DNA from: Candidatus Puniceispirillum sp.
GTDB lineage: Bacteria > Electryoneota > RPQS01 > DYHQ01
Direction: 5' to 3'
Assembly (NCBI GenBank): GCA_020724065.1
Contig: DYHQ01000010.1
Span: 1 to 32,073, forward strand
DNA: 32,073 nucleotides
Positions 9,722 to 18,284 of the stretch are shown piece after piece. Below the pieces are notes generated by a model. The model saw only the letters and a list, made by a program, of their open reading frames with translations, did not search any database and had not been told where the DNA came from. Each line of letters opens with the position of its first letter. Position 1 is the stretch's first letter. A program made the translations under genes and the position numbers.

Positions 9722-10643
9722 GCATTCTCTTCGGCAACTTCTGAGACAGGGCTTCTCTTTTGTACATGAATGGGAACCGCTTGGGCCCTGGACAACCTGG
9801 CGCATCGGCGGACCGGCGCGACTCTTTGCCGAGCCTTGTTCCGAGCAACAACTCCTGTCGCTATTTGAGATAGTCCGTGCTGAGCAGCTACCGTGGTTCT
9901 TCCTCGGGCTTGGTTCCAATGTGCTCGTCTCCGATAGCGGTTTCCCCGGTGTGGTGATACATCCTAAGGGCGAGTTTACGAGAATTGAGGTTCAGAACCA
10001 GACGGTTGCGGCGGGCCCCATGGCACGGCTTCTGGACGTGACTATCCTCGCCGCTCGTCATTCGCTTTCCGGAATGGAAGACCTTTGCGGCATTCCCGGC
10101 AGCATGGGAGGCGGCCTTTATATGAATGCAGGAGCCTTTGGCGGCCAGATTTCGGATACACTTGAGCGCCTTGAATTGCTTGAAGCCGACGGGTCTATTC
10201 AAGTCCTGAGGAGGGCGGACATTGATTTCGGCTACCGCACGGCTCCGCGGCTGCAGAACGGGATTATTCTGCGCAGTTGGCTTTCACTGCAGGACAGAGA
10301 CAAGCGATTGGTATGGACAGCCATGCGGAAAATGTGGCAGCGGCGCCGCGCAAGCCAACCTCTCGGAGTGCCTTCGGCGGGCTCGGTTTTCAAACGCCCA
10401 GCCGGAGACTTCGCAGGCAGGCTCATTGAAAGTGCCGGAGCCAAGGGGCTTCGTATCGGCGGGGCGGCCGTTTCGGAAAAACACGCCAATTTCTTCGTCA
10501 ATATGGGTGGCGCTACCGCGAGCGACATGGCGGCTCTCATCCGTAAAGTACGTCTCCTCGTCTATAAGAAATTCGGTGTACGACTTGAAACCGAGGTGAA
10601 ACCCGTTGGCTTCGCGAAAGATCCGTTCGTCATCGAGGGATGA
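9702..10643 (+). CDS. murB: UDP-N-acetylenolpyruvoylglucosamine reductase
   Basis: TTWRIGGPARLF, LGLGSNVLVSDSGFPGVVI, LCGIPGSMGGGLYMNAGAFG, PSAGSVFKRP, AGAKGLRIGGAAVSEKHANFFVN. Confidence 0.95.
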   Translation: MHEEIREHSLRQLLRQGFSFVHEWEPLGPWTTWRIGGPARLFAEPCSEQQLLSLFEIVRAEQLPWFFLGLGSNVLVSDSGFPGVVIHPKGEFTRIEVQNQTVAAGPMARLLDVTILAARHSLSGMEDLCGIPGSMGGGLYMNAGAFGGQISDTLERLELLEADGSIQVLRRADIDFGYRTAPRLQNGIILRSWLSLQDRDKRLVWTAMRKMWQRRRASQPLGVPSAGSVFKRPAGDFAGRLIESAGAKGLRIGGAAVSEKHANFFVNMGGATASDMAALIRKVRLLVYKKFGVRLETEVKPVGFAKDPFVIEG

Positions 10644-11433
10644 AGGCTCCCATGGTCAGAAGCGGAAATGGCAACGGCGCCTCGCCATCCTTGCGATGGC
10701 AGGGCTGTCATCGCTGCTGTGGGGGCCACCTGCCATCCGATGGGGAAAAGACTCCCTGACAGCCGCTTTTGGCAGCTATCGAGTGCACTCCCTTCGCGTC
10801 CTCGGAGCAAAACATCTTGATACGAGCGAGATTGCGAAGTTGTCCGGCATCGCAGAAGGCACTCCGCTCTTTCGTGTCAATCTCAAGTCGGCTTGCGAGA
10901 AGATTCGTTCACATTCGTGGGTTCGCTCGGCGATCGCGGTGCGCCGTTTTCCCGACACAATCGAACTGCGCATCACGGAACATGAACCCGTTGCCCTAAT
11001 CAATGCGCGTACGGTATGGGCAGTGACATCGGATGGTGTCCTGCTCCCGATGAGGCAATCAAAAAGAGGCTGGGATTTGCCCTTGTTGGGCGCTCGAGAT
11101 TTGCCCTCAGGATCTGGCGGGCATTTGCGCGACACCCTCGCCTGTGCTCTTCTGGCGCAATCGGTCGCCCTTCGGCACTGGACGCCGCGCGTGTGGAAGA
11201 ACCTTTCAGAACTCTTCTGGAGAAATGGCGAGATGTGGGGTGTGCTTCAAGAGGAGAACATCGAGATTCGACTGGGAAAGGGCGTGCAGGAAATCGGCTG
11301 GAAATCGCTGGAGAAACTCCTGATTCAACTCAAGGCTGCAAATAGATTGACTGATATTGAATCCATTGACTTGAGGTTCCATGGTCGCGTCATCGTGCGC
11401 TATAACCAATACGCACAAAGCAACGGAACCTAA
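10606..11433 (+). CDS. ftsQ: Cell division protein FtsQ/DivIB-like (POTRA domain); exact start uncertain
   Basis: Single N-terminal TM segment, POTRA-like YRVHSLRVLGAKHLDTSEIAKLSGIAEGTPLFRVNLKSACEKIRSHSWVRSAIAVRRFPDTIELRITEHEPVAL; position between murB and ftsZ. Confidence 0.88.
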   Translation: MASRKIRSSSRDEGSHGQKRKWQRRLAILAMAGLSSLLWGPPAIRWGKDSLTAAFGSYRVHSLRVLGAKHLDTSEIAKLSGIAEGTPLFRVNLKSACEKIRSHSWVRSAIAVRRFPDTIELRITEHEPVALINARTVWAVTSDGVLLPMRQSKRGWDLPLLGARDLPSGSGGHLRDTLACALLAQSVALRHWTPRVWKNLSELFWRNGEMWGVLQEENIEIRLGKGVQEIGWKSLEKLLIQLKAANRLTDIESIDLRFHGRVIVRYNQYAQSNGT

Positions 11434-11528
11434 TCCTTAGCAAGGCAGATCATCAAGACGAGAATCTTTCGCATTTCATTAGAACATAGAATTGAACTAA
11501 TCTTTCGTGAGGGAAAAGGAGCAGAACC

Positions 11529-12692
11529 ATGAATCGCTTTTCGTATGCAGATGAGCCCGAGAGCAAGCCGTTCCTGAAAGTGGTTGGAATTGGCAATGCC
11601 GGAGGTAACACAGTAAACTGGATGATTCACGAAGGTCTCCAGGGTGTCGAACTCGTCGCCGTCAACACGGATATTCAAGCCCTGGCCACGAGCCGCGCAC
11701 TGTATCGTGTTCAAATCGGCCGGACGGTCACCCAAGGCGGAAGCGCTGGATTTGACCCTGACATTGGCCGCAAAGCCGCTGAAGAAGACCGTGACACAAT
11801 CAGCCAGGCTCTCGACGGAGCTGATATGGTCATCCTTGTCGCGGGCATGGGCCGTGGAACAGGCCAGGGAGCGTCTCCCTTTGTGGCCGCGGTAGCCCGC
11901 GAGCGCCGTGCGCTGACCCTGGCGATCGTTACCAAACCCTTCGCTTTTGAAGGAAAAACACGGATGCAACAGGCAGAAACGGGAATTGAAATTCTGAGAG
12001 ACTGCGTGGATGCGATGATTGTGATTCCCAATCAGCTCCTTATCCGAAACATCGAATCTCAAACCTCTCTTGCCGAGGCCTTTCACCAAGTGGACAATTT
12101 CCTGCTCAAGGCCATCAAGGGCATAACGGATTTGGTCACCGTATCCGGACCGTGGAGTCTCGAAATGGCCGTCTTGCGCAAAGCGCTGACCCAGAAAGGA
12201 TCCATATCGCTGGGAATGGGAGCCGCACGCGGCGACCAGCGTGCCATTCAAGCCACGAAAGAGGCCATATCGTCTCATTTGTTGGAAGATATCTCGCTAC
12301 GCGGAGCCCATAACATCCTGGTGAGTTTCACGGGAGGCCAGGACATGACTTTTCGTGAGATTGACGATGCGACGAGAATTCTCTATGATGCGGCCGGCGA
12401 AAACGCCGACCTGCGTGTCAGCACCGTCGTGGGTCCGACCGTCAGTGAGGACATCTCGGTGACCGTCATCGCCACCGGTCTTAACGGACGCTCTAACTTG
12501 CGTCCCGACCTTCCCAGGGGGGTTACCGTTGACTCTGTTTCGAATGGCCGGAGACCACAGAAACCCTCGAAATACCCTGCGGCTCCTGTGCCTGTGATGG
12601 AAACGGTAAATGGAGAGAAACGACGCGTTGCCGTCGGTGAAGCGGAACTTCCCTTGAGCAATCTGGAAATCCCAGGCTTTTTGAAACAATAA
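11529..12692 (+). CDS. ftsZ: FtsZ-family protein with non-canonical GTP-binding and T7 (catalytic) loops
   Basis: Tubulin/FtsZ scaffold: VVGIGNAGGNTVN, NTDIQAL, IGRKAAEEDRD, GADMVILVAGMGRGTGQGASP, AIVTKPFAFEGKTRM, VIPNQLL, C-terminal LEIPGFLKQ; Shine-Dalgarno AAAAGGAG upstream of ATG. Confidence 0.92.
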   Translation: MNRFSYADEPESKPFLKVVGIGNAGGNTVNWMIHEGLQGVELVAVNTDIQALATSRALYRVQIGRTVTQGGSAGFDPDIGRKAAEEDRDTISQALDGADMVILVAGMGRGTGQGASPFVAAVARERRALTLAIVTKPFAFEGKTRMQQAETGIEILRDCVDAMIVIPNQLLIRNIESQTSLAEAFHQVDNFLLKAIKGITDLVTVSGPWSLEMAVLRKALTQKGSISLGMGAARGDQRAIQATKEAISSHLLEDISLRGAHNILVSFTGGQDMTFREIDDATRILYDAAGENADLRVSTVVGPTVSEDISVTVIATGLNGRSNLRPDLPRGVTVDSVSNGRRPQKPSKYPAAPVPVMETVNGEKRRVAVGEAELPLSNLEIPGFLKQ

Positions 12693-12721
12693 CGACTTCG
12701 GGAACGAGTCGAATCAGGCAG

Positions 12722-12760
12722 AACGGGGTTCGCAGCCAGACGGGTTGCGAACCCCGTTTT
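12722..12760 (+). terminator. Rho-independent terminator-like hairpin at the end of the dcw cluster
   Basis: Perfect 13-bp stem AACGGGGTTCGCA (12722-12734) / TGCGAACCCCGTT (12746-12758), 11-nt loop, T run TTTT, 30 nt after ftsZ stop. Confidence 0.85.
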
Positions 12761-12965
12761 GTAACCGGAGACTAACAAGACTCCATTGAACCTGAAGAGA
12801 GCCAAGGTTGTCAGGAAGCGAGAGAATCGTCGCGTCCTTCCAACGCCGTCGCTCAAGAGAAACCATTGCACTGATTTGCGTAGTGGATGGCAAGCTGCAA
12901 AAAACATCCTGCGGAGTTTCAAAAATCTTGCAATTCCACTTGCATAATTCAACTCACCCCGAGCC

Positions 12966-13000
12966 GCTTTCTCGACCCCAACTGCAGGGCCGAGAAAGGC
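12966..13000 (+). other. Stem-loop in intergenic leader
   Basis: TTTCTCG (12968-12974) pairs with CGAGAAA (12991-12997), inner CCC/GGG pairs; no T tail on + strand. Confidence 0.4.
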
Positions 13001-13185
13001 GAAAAACCAGCGTCTTCAAGAGAAGAATTGGAGGATTGCGACCGAGCCAATTCGCATAACCTTCCAGACCCATAGAGAGTCCCCATGATGGCACGCGTTT
13101 TGATATATAGGTAGCCGATGACAGACCTCTGAGGGCGATAGGGCAGAACCCGCGAGCCCTGATCCAGTTCCATGATGTGATAAGA

Positions 13186-13204
13186 CGCACCGACTTTCGG
13201 TGCG
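13186..13204 (+). other. Compact stem-loop directly upstream of the glycosidase-like gene
   Basis: Perfect 8-bp stem CGCACCGA / TCGGTGCG with 3-nt loop CTT, 24 nt upstream of the ATG at 13229. Confidence 0.5.
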
Positions 13205-13228
13205 GTGATATGAAGAGAATGCGCGACG

Positions 13229-15988
13229 ATGAGCCGACGAATTATTCGATGGATGTTTTTTTGCTTTGCCACGCTTCGATTTCTCGCCCCGCTTCATGCC
13301 GGCCTGCGTGATATCCTTCCTCCCCCTCAGCAAATGGGCCTCCTCAGTGATGAACCGATGCAAGTTCAAGGACCTCTCTATCTTATCGTGGCCAATAACC
13401 CGAGCGTTGAAGAAGCGAAAGTCGTGGCGGAAGCGGTGAGGCTTATCGAAAATGGCCTGCGCGTTTCTCCGGTTGTTGTGCCTGAGTCCGGTTATCAAGG
13501 TGAACGCCCGGCTCTTTGGATGGCGACTTCCGAAGAATGGCCTGCTCTCGAAGCGGCCCTCGATTCGGTGGAAATTCCCGCCATGTCCAATATGCCGCCT
13601 CCCGAAGGATACCATCTGTATGTGGAGTCTGACCGAATCCTTCTCTTGGGTCGAGATCTCAACGGACTTCGCTATGGACTTCTGTCGCTCTCGAAACTCA
13701 TGGCGTTCTTTGGCGGGCAGAGGACGATTGATCGAGTCTATATTCGGGATTGGCCGGATTTGCCTCGCCGGATTGTTACTTTCAATACAGCTCTCGAACC
13801 GGCGGGGGATCTGGACAGTCTTCTATCGCGTCTCCGGCTGGCCCACGACTATAAAATGAATGAAGTGGAATGGAACAACACCTACGCCGGCCGCGGCACC
13901 GATTGGAATCCCACTTACCTGTCGCGAGCCATCACCGCACGAGATTCCATCAAGGCCTTGGGGATGAAACTCTACATGTCTGCGGATCGCACAGGGGCGG
14001 TGGTTGATAACATGTGCTGGCAAGAAGGCATCCCGGTCCTTGGGCAGTCATTCGTCATCGCGGGCGACACGGCTCAGGCATCGCCGAATCCGCCACTCAC
14101 CGTCGTCAATCCAGGCTTCGAGGATTTTGTCAACAACCTATTTGTGGGATGGGGAAACAGTCAAGCCGGCTATCCGACGATTTCGCAAGACACGATTCAA
14201 AAACATGGAGGCCGGGGATCTCTCAAACTACAGTGGCCCGGACATCAGCAATCCAAGGTCTACCAATATCTGGCCATCCAGCCGAATCGGCTCTTCCGCC
14301 TCAGTTTCTGGTACAAAACCTCGGGCTACTCAGGACTGATTCGCGTCCTGTTCTTTCGCACCGAATGCAATGACCAGCAAGTCTTCCTTCATTACTTCAG
14401 GCCCTCGGCAACCAGCGAATGGACGCAGGTGAACTTGGAGGTTCACAGCTTGGTGTGCGACACTCTGCTCCTCTATTTCGGTGCGTGGCTGTGGAGCGGA
14501 GGCACCCTCTGGCTCGATGATTTTTCCATGCAGGAGATGAACCCTGCATGGATGCTGAGGCGAGACGATACGCCGCTTGCTGTCTATGAGGAACCCGGAC
14601 ACATTCCGCTGCAAGAGGGCCCGAGTGGCGACTTTGTTATTGAGGAAACCTACTCGCAGAGCTACGGTAACTGTTATGTGCACTACCCTCGAATCCGGCG
14701 CGTGCAAGGAGGACGCCTCGTCAATGGAGATCGGATTTCAATGGATTGGTATTGCGGGTATGCCTACCGAATCACTCCGCAAGAATACCGTCGAACGGTC
14801 TGCTTCAGCTTGCTCGAACCGCTGGCCTACTATCAACAGAAGGTATCGAATTGCGACAGCCTGTTTCATCCTGACGGATTCAAGATTCATATCAATGAAG
14901 TCCCAATTGCCAATTGGGATCCGTCCTGCACTTCCAGCGGGCTCACGCCGGCGGAGCTTCTCGGTTCGTATGTTCGCCAGATGTACAATATCATCCAAGC
15001 TCGGCGACCGGGAGCGCCCGTGCAGGTCTATGGCGATATGTTCGATCCGAACCACAATGCAAGAGACTGTCATTGGGCTGTGAACGGAACCTTGGCCGGT
15101 TCGCTTTCTGAGTTGCAGGGAATCCCTATCGCATTGCTGGGGCTCATCGGAGAGAAGGTTGACAGCAGCCTGAACTACTTCTCTCAACAGGGTTTTCCCT
15201 CGATTGCGGCTCACGGAGGAGGCGGGTTGCAGGTGGGCCTAATCGAGGCGGAGGCAGCTCGACTGCACAAGGGCGGGGGCTGTCAGGGTGCCAGTCTGTA
15301 TTCATGGTATTGGAGCGATTATGACTCTATTCCCGGTTTCGCGAGCATGACATGGAATCTCGGTCCCCACATCCTTCACAAACCGATTGTTTTTGCGGAT
15401 TCCGCCGCCACGGCGCACATCACCGCGGAAATCTATCCAGATCGGCAGCCACCGTACCTTCAAATCAGCCTTACTTTGGCACGCGTACAGTATCGCCTGC
15501 TGCCGGGCGGTTCATGGCAATCGGCGAATCTTGCATCACAAGGTGCTGATGTTTATGCAGCCGATATCAATCTCGCCGCTCCGGGAACCACGGGCATTGA
15601 ATACTATATCGAGGCAAAGGATTCGCGCAATCGCACCCATACTGCCCCCGCCGACGCTCCGTTCAGCACATTTTCTGCAGACTTCCCCAAATATGGCGGA
15701 GAGGAGCGCCTTGAGGCTTTGGAATCCCCCGTAGCCACGATCTCCGTTGCCGATGGACGACCCGTAGTCCGCTGGACGCCCGTAAAAGGCGCGACTTCCT
15801 ATGAAGTTCATACTGGTCCAGAGCCATTCTTTACGCCCAGTCCGTCCACCTTGCGTACGACCATTTCGGCGCCCGGCACGGTCTATGTCGAGATGACCTC
15901 TTTGTCCATGCTGCCGGAGCGCTTCTTCTATCGCATTGTCGCCAAAGACTCTCCCGTGCAAAAAGGCAACGCTTCAAATCCAAGATAG
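13229..15988 (+). CDS. Large secreted glycoside hydrolase-like protein (GH20/GH84-type N-terminal domain, TIM-barrel-like region with CBM-like insertion, C-terminal Fn3-like domain)
   Basis: Signal peptide MSRRIIRWMFFCFATLRFLAPLHA; PLYLIVANNPSVEEAKVVAEAVRLIENGLRVSPVVV...PEGYHLYVESDRILLLGRDLNGLRYGLLSLSKLM resembles the GH20b-type domain; VVNPGFEDFVNNLFVGWGNS...GRGSLKLQW...LRLSFWYKTSG...GGTLWLDDFSMQ resembles CBM4/9; VATISVADGRPVVRWTPVKGATSYEVHTG resembles Fn3. Confidence 0.7.
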   Translation: MSRRIIRWMFFCFATLRFLAPLHAGLRDILPPPQQMGLLSDEPMQVQGPLYLIVANNPSVEEAKVVAEAVRLIENGLRVSPVVVPESGYQGERPALWMATSEEWPALEAALDSVEIPAMSNMPPPEGYHLYVESDRILLLGRDLNGLRYGLLSLSKLMAFFGGQRTIDRVYIRDWPDLPRRIVTFNTALEPAGDLDSLLSRLRLAHDYKMNEVEWNNTYAGRGTDWNPTYLSRAITARDSIKALGMKLYMSADRTGAVVDNMCWQEGIPVLGQSFVIAGDTAQASPNPPLTVVNPGFEDFVNNLFVGWGNSQAGYPTISQDTIQKHGGRGSLKLQWPGHQQSKVYQYLAIQPNRLFRLSFWYKTSGYSGLIRVLFFRTECNDQQVFLHYFRPSATSEWTQVNLEVHSLVCDTLLLYFGAWLWSGGTLWLDDFSMQEMNPAWMLRRDDTPLAVYEEPGHIPLQEGPSGDFVIEETYSQSYGNCYVHYPRIRRVQGGRLVNGDRISMDWYCGYAYRITPQEYRRTVCFSLLEPLAYYQQKVSNCDSLFHPDGFKIHINEVPIANWDPSCTSSGLTPAELLGSYVRQMYNIIQARRPGAPVQVYGDMFDPNHNARDCHWAVNGTLAGSLSELQGIPIALLGLIGEKVDSSLNYFSQQGFPSIAAHGGGGLQVGLIEAEAARLHKGGGCQGASLYSWYWSDYDSIPGFASMTWNLGPHILHKPIVFADSAATAHITAEIYPDRQPPYLQISLTLARVQYRLLPGGSWQSANLASQGADVYAADINLAAPGTTGIEYYIEAKDSRNRTHTAPADAPFSTFSADFPKYGGEERLEALESPVATISVADGRPVVRWTPVKGATSYEVHTGPEPFFTPSPSTLRTTISAPGTVYVEMTSLSMLPERFFYRIVAKDSPVQKGNASNPR

Positions 15989-16010
15989 ACCCCTGCTCGC
16001 ATCGTCCTAC

Positions 16011-16043
16011 AAGAAAAATATCCAAGCCTATCGGCATGGATAT
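16011..16043 (-). terminator. Rho-independent terminator-like hairpin for the minus-strand arsenic/metal operon
   Basis: Minus strand reads ATATCCA-T-GCC-GATA-GGC-T-TGGATAT followed by TTTTCTT; 39 nt past the ArsP_2-like stop at 16082. Confidence 0.7.
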
Positions 16044-16081
16044 ACTTCTGAAGACTCGTGTCTGAGAAGATACTCCGCACA

Positions 16082-17104
16082 TTACCACTGGCCGAGCAGA
16101 CCGATGAGTCCTACGGCGAATCCCACGAGCAAGTTGATGGCTTTCACGACAACAAATCCTCTTCGAGAATGCGCCAACATCGGCAACATCCCATGACCAT
16201 CCTGAACGATGGAGCTGGCGAGCAGCACACTCAAGGGCACGATTCCCTTGGCATACATGGTCACGAAAATCAAATGAGGACCGGACTCGGGAATAATTCC
16301 AATAAGACAGGCCACGATTAGGACAGCCAACCGACCCTGCTGAATCCACGCTTCCATATCGGCATGCTGAGTCAGAAGCCTGGTGACCACCAATGCCCCC
16401 ATTGTCCAAAGAAAAATCCTCGGAACATGTTTCCGCGCCACATGCCTCCAAAGATGCTCCTCCAAGAAGTGATCCGAAACGGTCGTAACAATGAAAAGTC
16501 CGACAGCCGAGGATACTAACAATGTGATCCTGACCCAATCCTGTTCCGTGGAACCCACCCTTCCCACAAGAAGAGCAAAAAGAAAGAGGCCCAACGCCGC
16601 ACAGAGAGTCCCGCGAGCTAAAGTGCATTGCCTAAGCTGACTCAAAATGCGCGTTCCCGACCAAAAGGCCTCGATCTCCGCTTCATGCACTTCATAGCCC
16701 TCGCATCCCAACGCCTTGAGCGTCCCCGGCTTCTTAACCAGCCTGTCCACCAACCATCCCACGCAGAGGCCCAGCGCGAAGAGAATCGCCGTGATTTTCA
16801 GAGCGGTTCCGGGAAAGAGAGCAAACATGACGAAGGCTTCATCGCCGCTTGAGGCAATCATCGTGGTTACGATCGCGCCAAGAGTCATGATTCCGTGCGC
16901 ATAAAGAGAAACAACGGCGAAGGAACCCAGACATCCGGGCACGGCGCCCAGAAAAGCCCCGAGCAGATATTGGCCGAGGCGCATCCGAGTAAAGGCTTCA
17001 CGCCACTTGCCTGCCGTGAGGACATTGAGGTATTCGATCACGAGCATCATGACGAAAACGAAGCTCGTAATCATCACGCCTTCTTGAAGAACTTCAATGA
17101 CCAT
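16082..17104 (-). CDS. Putative multi-TM heavy-metal/manganese exporter, ArsP_2-like
   Basis: About 10 TM segments; GAFLGAVPGCLGSFAVVSLYAHGIMTLGAIVTTMIASSGDEAFVMFALFPGTALK and GIIPESGPHLIFVTMYAKGIVPLSVLLASSIVQDGHGMLPMLAHSRR. Confidence 0.75.
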   Translation of the reverse strand: MVIEVLQEGVMITSFVFVMMLVIEYLNVLTAGKWREAFTRMRLGQYLLGAFLGAVPGCLGSFAVVSLYAHGIMTLGAIVTTMIASSGDEAFVMFALFPGTALKITAILFALGLCVGWLVDRLVKKPGTLKALGCEGYEVHEAEIEAFWSGTRILSQLRQCTLARGTLCAALGLFLFALLVGRVGSTEQDWVRITLLVSSAVGLFIVTTVSDHFLEEHLWRHVARKHVPRIFLWTMGALVVTRLLTQHADMEAWIQQGRLAVLIVACLIGIIPESGPHLIFVTMYAKGIVPLSVLLASSIVQDGHGMLPMLAHSRRGFVVVKAINLLVGFAVGLIGLLGQW

Positions 17105-17148
17105 CCTTGCCCCCGTGTGGTAAGTTCTTCATAGATGTCATCATCTTC

Positions 17149-17829
17149 TCAGACATTCAAGTAAAGAATGTAAAGACCTGCCAGAGTAATAAAAGCACCG
17201 GAAATTCTTTTCGACCACACCGAGAAATTCATCACTCCTTTGGATTGCACCGCTTTCTCGACAAAACCTGTCGCTATTCCCGCCAGCACAATCAAGGCGC
17301 AGTGCCCGATTGCGTAGACAAAAAGGAGAACAACACCGTAGAGAATTTGGCCTTGGGTCGCTACAAACGCCAGAATAGCTACGAGCACTGGAGTGGCGCA
17401 CGGCGACGAGACGACGCCAAACAGCAAGCCAAGCAGAAAAGCTCCCAGTACTCCCCTGCGTTTGGGCTGAAGTTTCGAAGCAAAGGGAATATTGATGTCG
17501 AAAACACCTAAGAGGGACAGCCCCATAAGCACAGCCACTCCGGCCACAATCCAGTACCAAATGTGTCCTACATCACCCATCATCTGCCCCATCAGAGCCG
17601 CCAGAGCACCCAGAATGGTGAAAGTGATCGCCAATCCCAATGCGAAAAGCAGTGCATAAGTGACAGCGGCTTTCCGGTTTCCGCGCGAGTAGCCGCCGAC
17701 GAAGCCAATGACCGCAGGGATGACGGCTAATACACAGGGCGACGAGGCCGAGAGCAATCCTCCAAGAAACACAGCGAATACGGCGATGGAAGGATTCTGC
17801 TGCAAAACTTGGGCGATGTTGTCAATCAT
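17149..17829 (-). CDS. CcdA/DsbD-type transmembrane thiol transporter (ArsG-like candidate)
   Basis: 6-TM CcdA pattern: GLLSASSPCVLAVIPAVIGF...LGLLFGVVSSPCATPVLVAILAFV with paired SxPC motifs; ATG overlaps the upstream thioredoxin stop. Confidence 0.85.
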   Translation of the reverse strand: MIDNIAQVLQQNPSIAVFAVFLGGLLSASSPCVLAVIPAVIGFVGGYSRGNRKAAVTYALLFALGLAITFTILGALAALMGQMMGDVGHIWYWIVAGVAVLMGLSLLGVFDINIPFASKLQPKRRGVLGAFLLGLLFGVVSSPCATPVLVAILAFVATQGQILYGVVLLFVYAIGHCALIVLAGIATGFVEKAVQSKGVMNFSVWSKRISGAFITLAGLYILYLNV

Positions 17830-18224
17830 CTCACTCCCATGAGCTTCAGTTGAGATTCAATGTCTTCCCTGCCAAGAAATCCTTCATGGCGATAGACTTC
17901 TTTGCCGTTGACATCGAAGAAGATTTGCGTCGGAATCACGCGGATTCCATACCGCCGCCCCGCCGCCTTGTCTTCTTTCACATCAATCACAGTCACCTTG
18001 GCGCGGCCTGCATAGTCTCTTGAAAGCTCGGCGAGTATGGGAGCCATTTCTTTACAGGGCTTGCAGTATTTGCTTCCCAAATCCACTAACTCGGGAAGGC
18101 GAGATGTTGAAGCTGGAGGCTGAGTGCTCGGCAGTTTCAGAGTGGAGCTATTTTTTATGAGAATTATTCCCGCGACGGCAATACCAACCACCAAGAGAAT
18201 CGCGATACGCAACGATTTTCTCAT
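17826..18224 (-). CDS. Membrane-anchored/secreted thioredoxin-family protein
   Basis: N-terminal hydrophobic segment LRIAILLVVGIAVAGIILI, DLGSKYCKPCKEMAPILAELSRDY (CxxC), GIRVIPTQIFFD cis-Pro; MRKSLRIAIL start at 18224 preferred over the longer track ORF. Confidence 0.88.
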   Translation of the reverse strand: MRKSLRIAILLVVGIAVAGIILIKNSSTLKLPSTQPPASTSRLPELVDLGSKYCKPCKEMAPILAELSRDYAGRAKVTVIDVKEDKAAGRRYGIRVIPTQIFFDVNGKEVYRHEGFLGREDIESQLKLMGVR

Positions 18225-18247
18225 TCGTGTCTTTCTATTTCGTCTAT

Positions 18248-18284
18248 TCGCCGTCGAGCGTCTCCAGACCCACGATGGCGCCAT
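18248..18284 (-). repeat. Dispersed intergenic repeat, copy A
   Basis: Minus-strand ATGGCGCCATCGTGGGTCTGGAGACGCTCGACGGCGA matches + strand 26608-26644 at 32/37 positions, including 16 identical leading bases. Confidence 0.7.

Noticed and set aside
13186-13204. Hairpin resembling the GCACCGAGTCGGTGC stem of Cas9 tracrRNA
   Set aside because: Similarity limited to one short stem; no cas genes, repeats or T tail nearby, so treated as coincidence.
12949-13272. 107-aa minus-strand ORF in the leader of the glycosidase gene
   Set aside because: Considered as a gene remnant, but no confident family match, it overlaps the signal-peptide coding sequence, and stem-loops explain part of the region; kept only as part of the leader observation.
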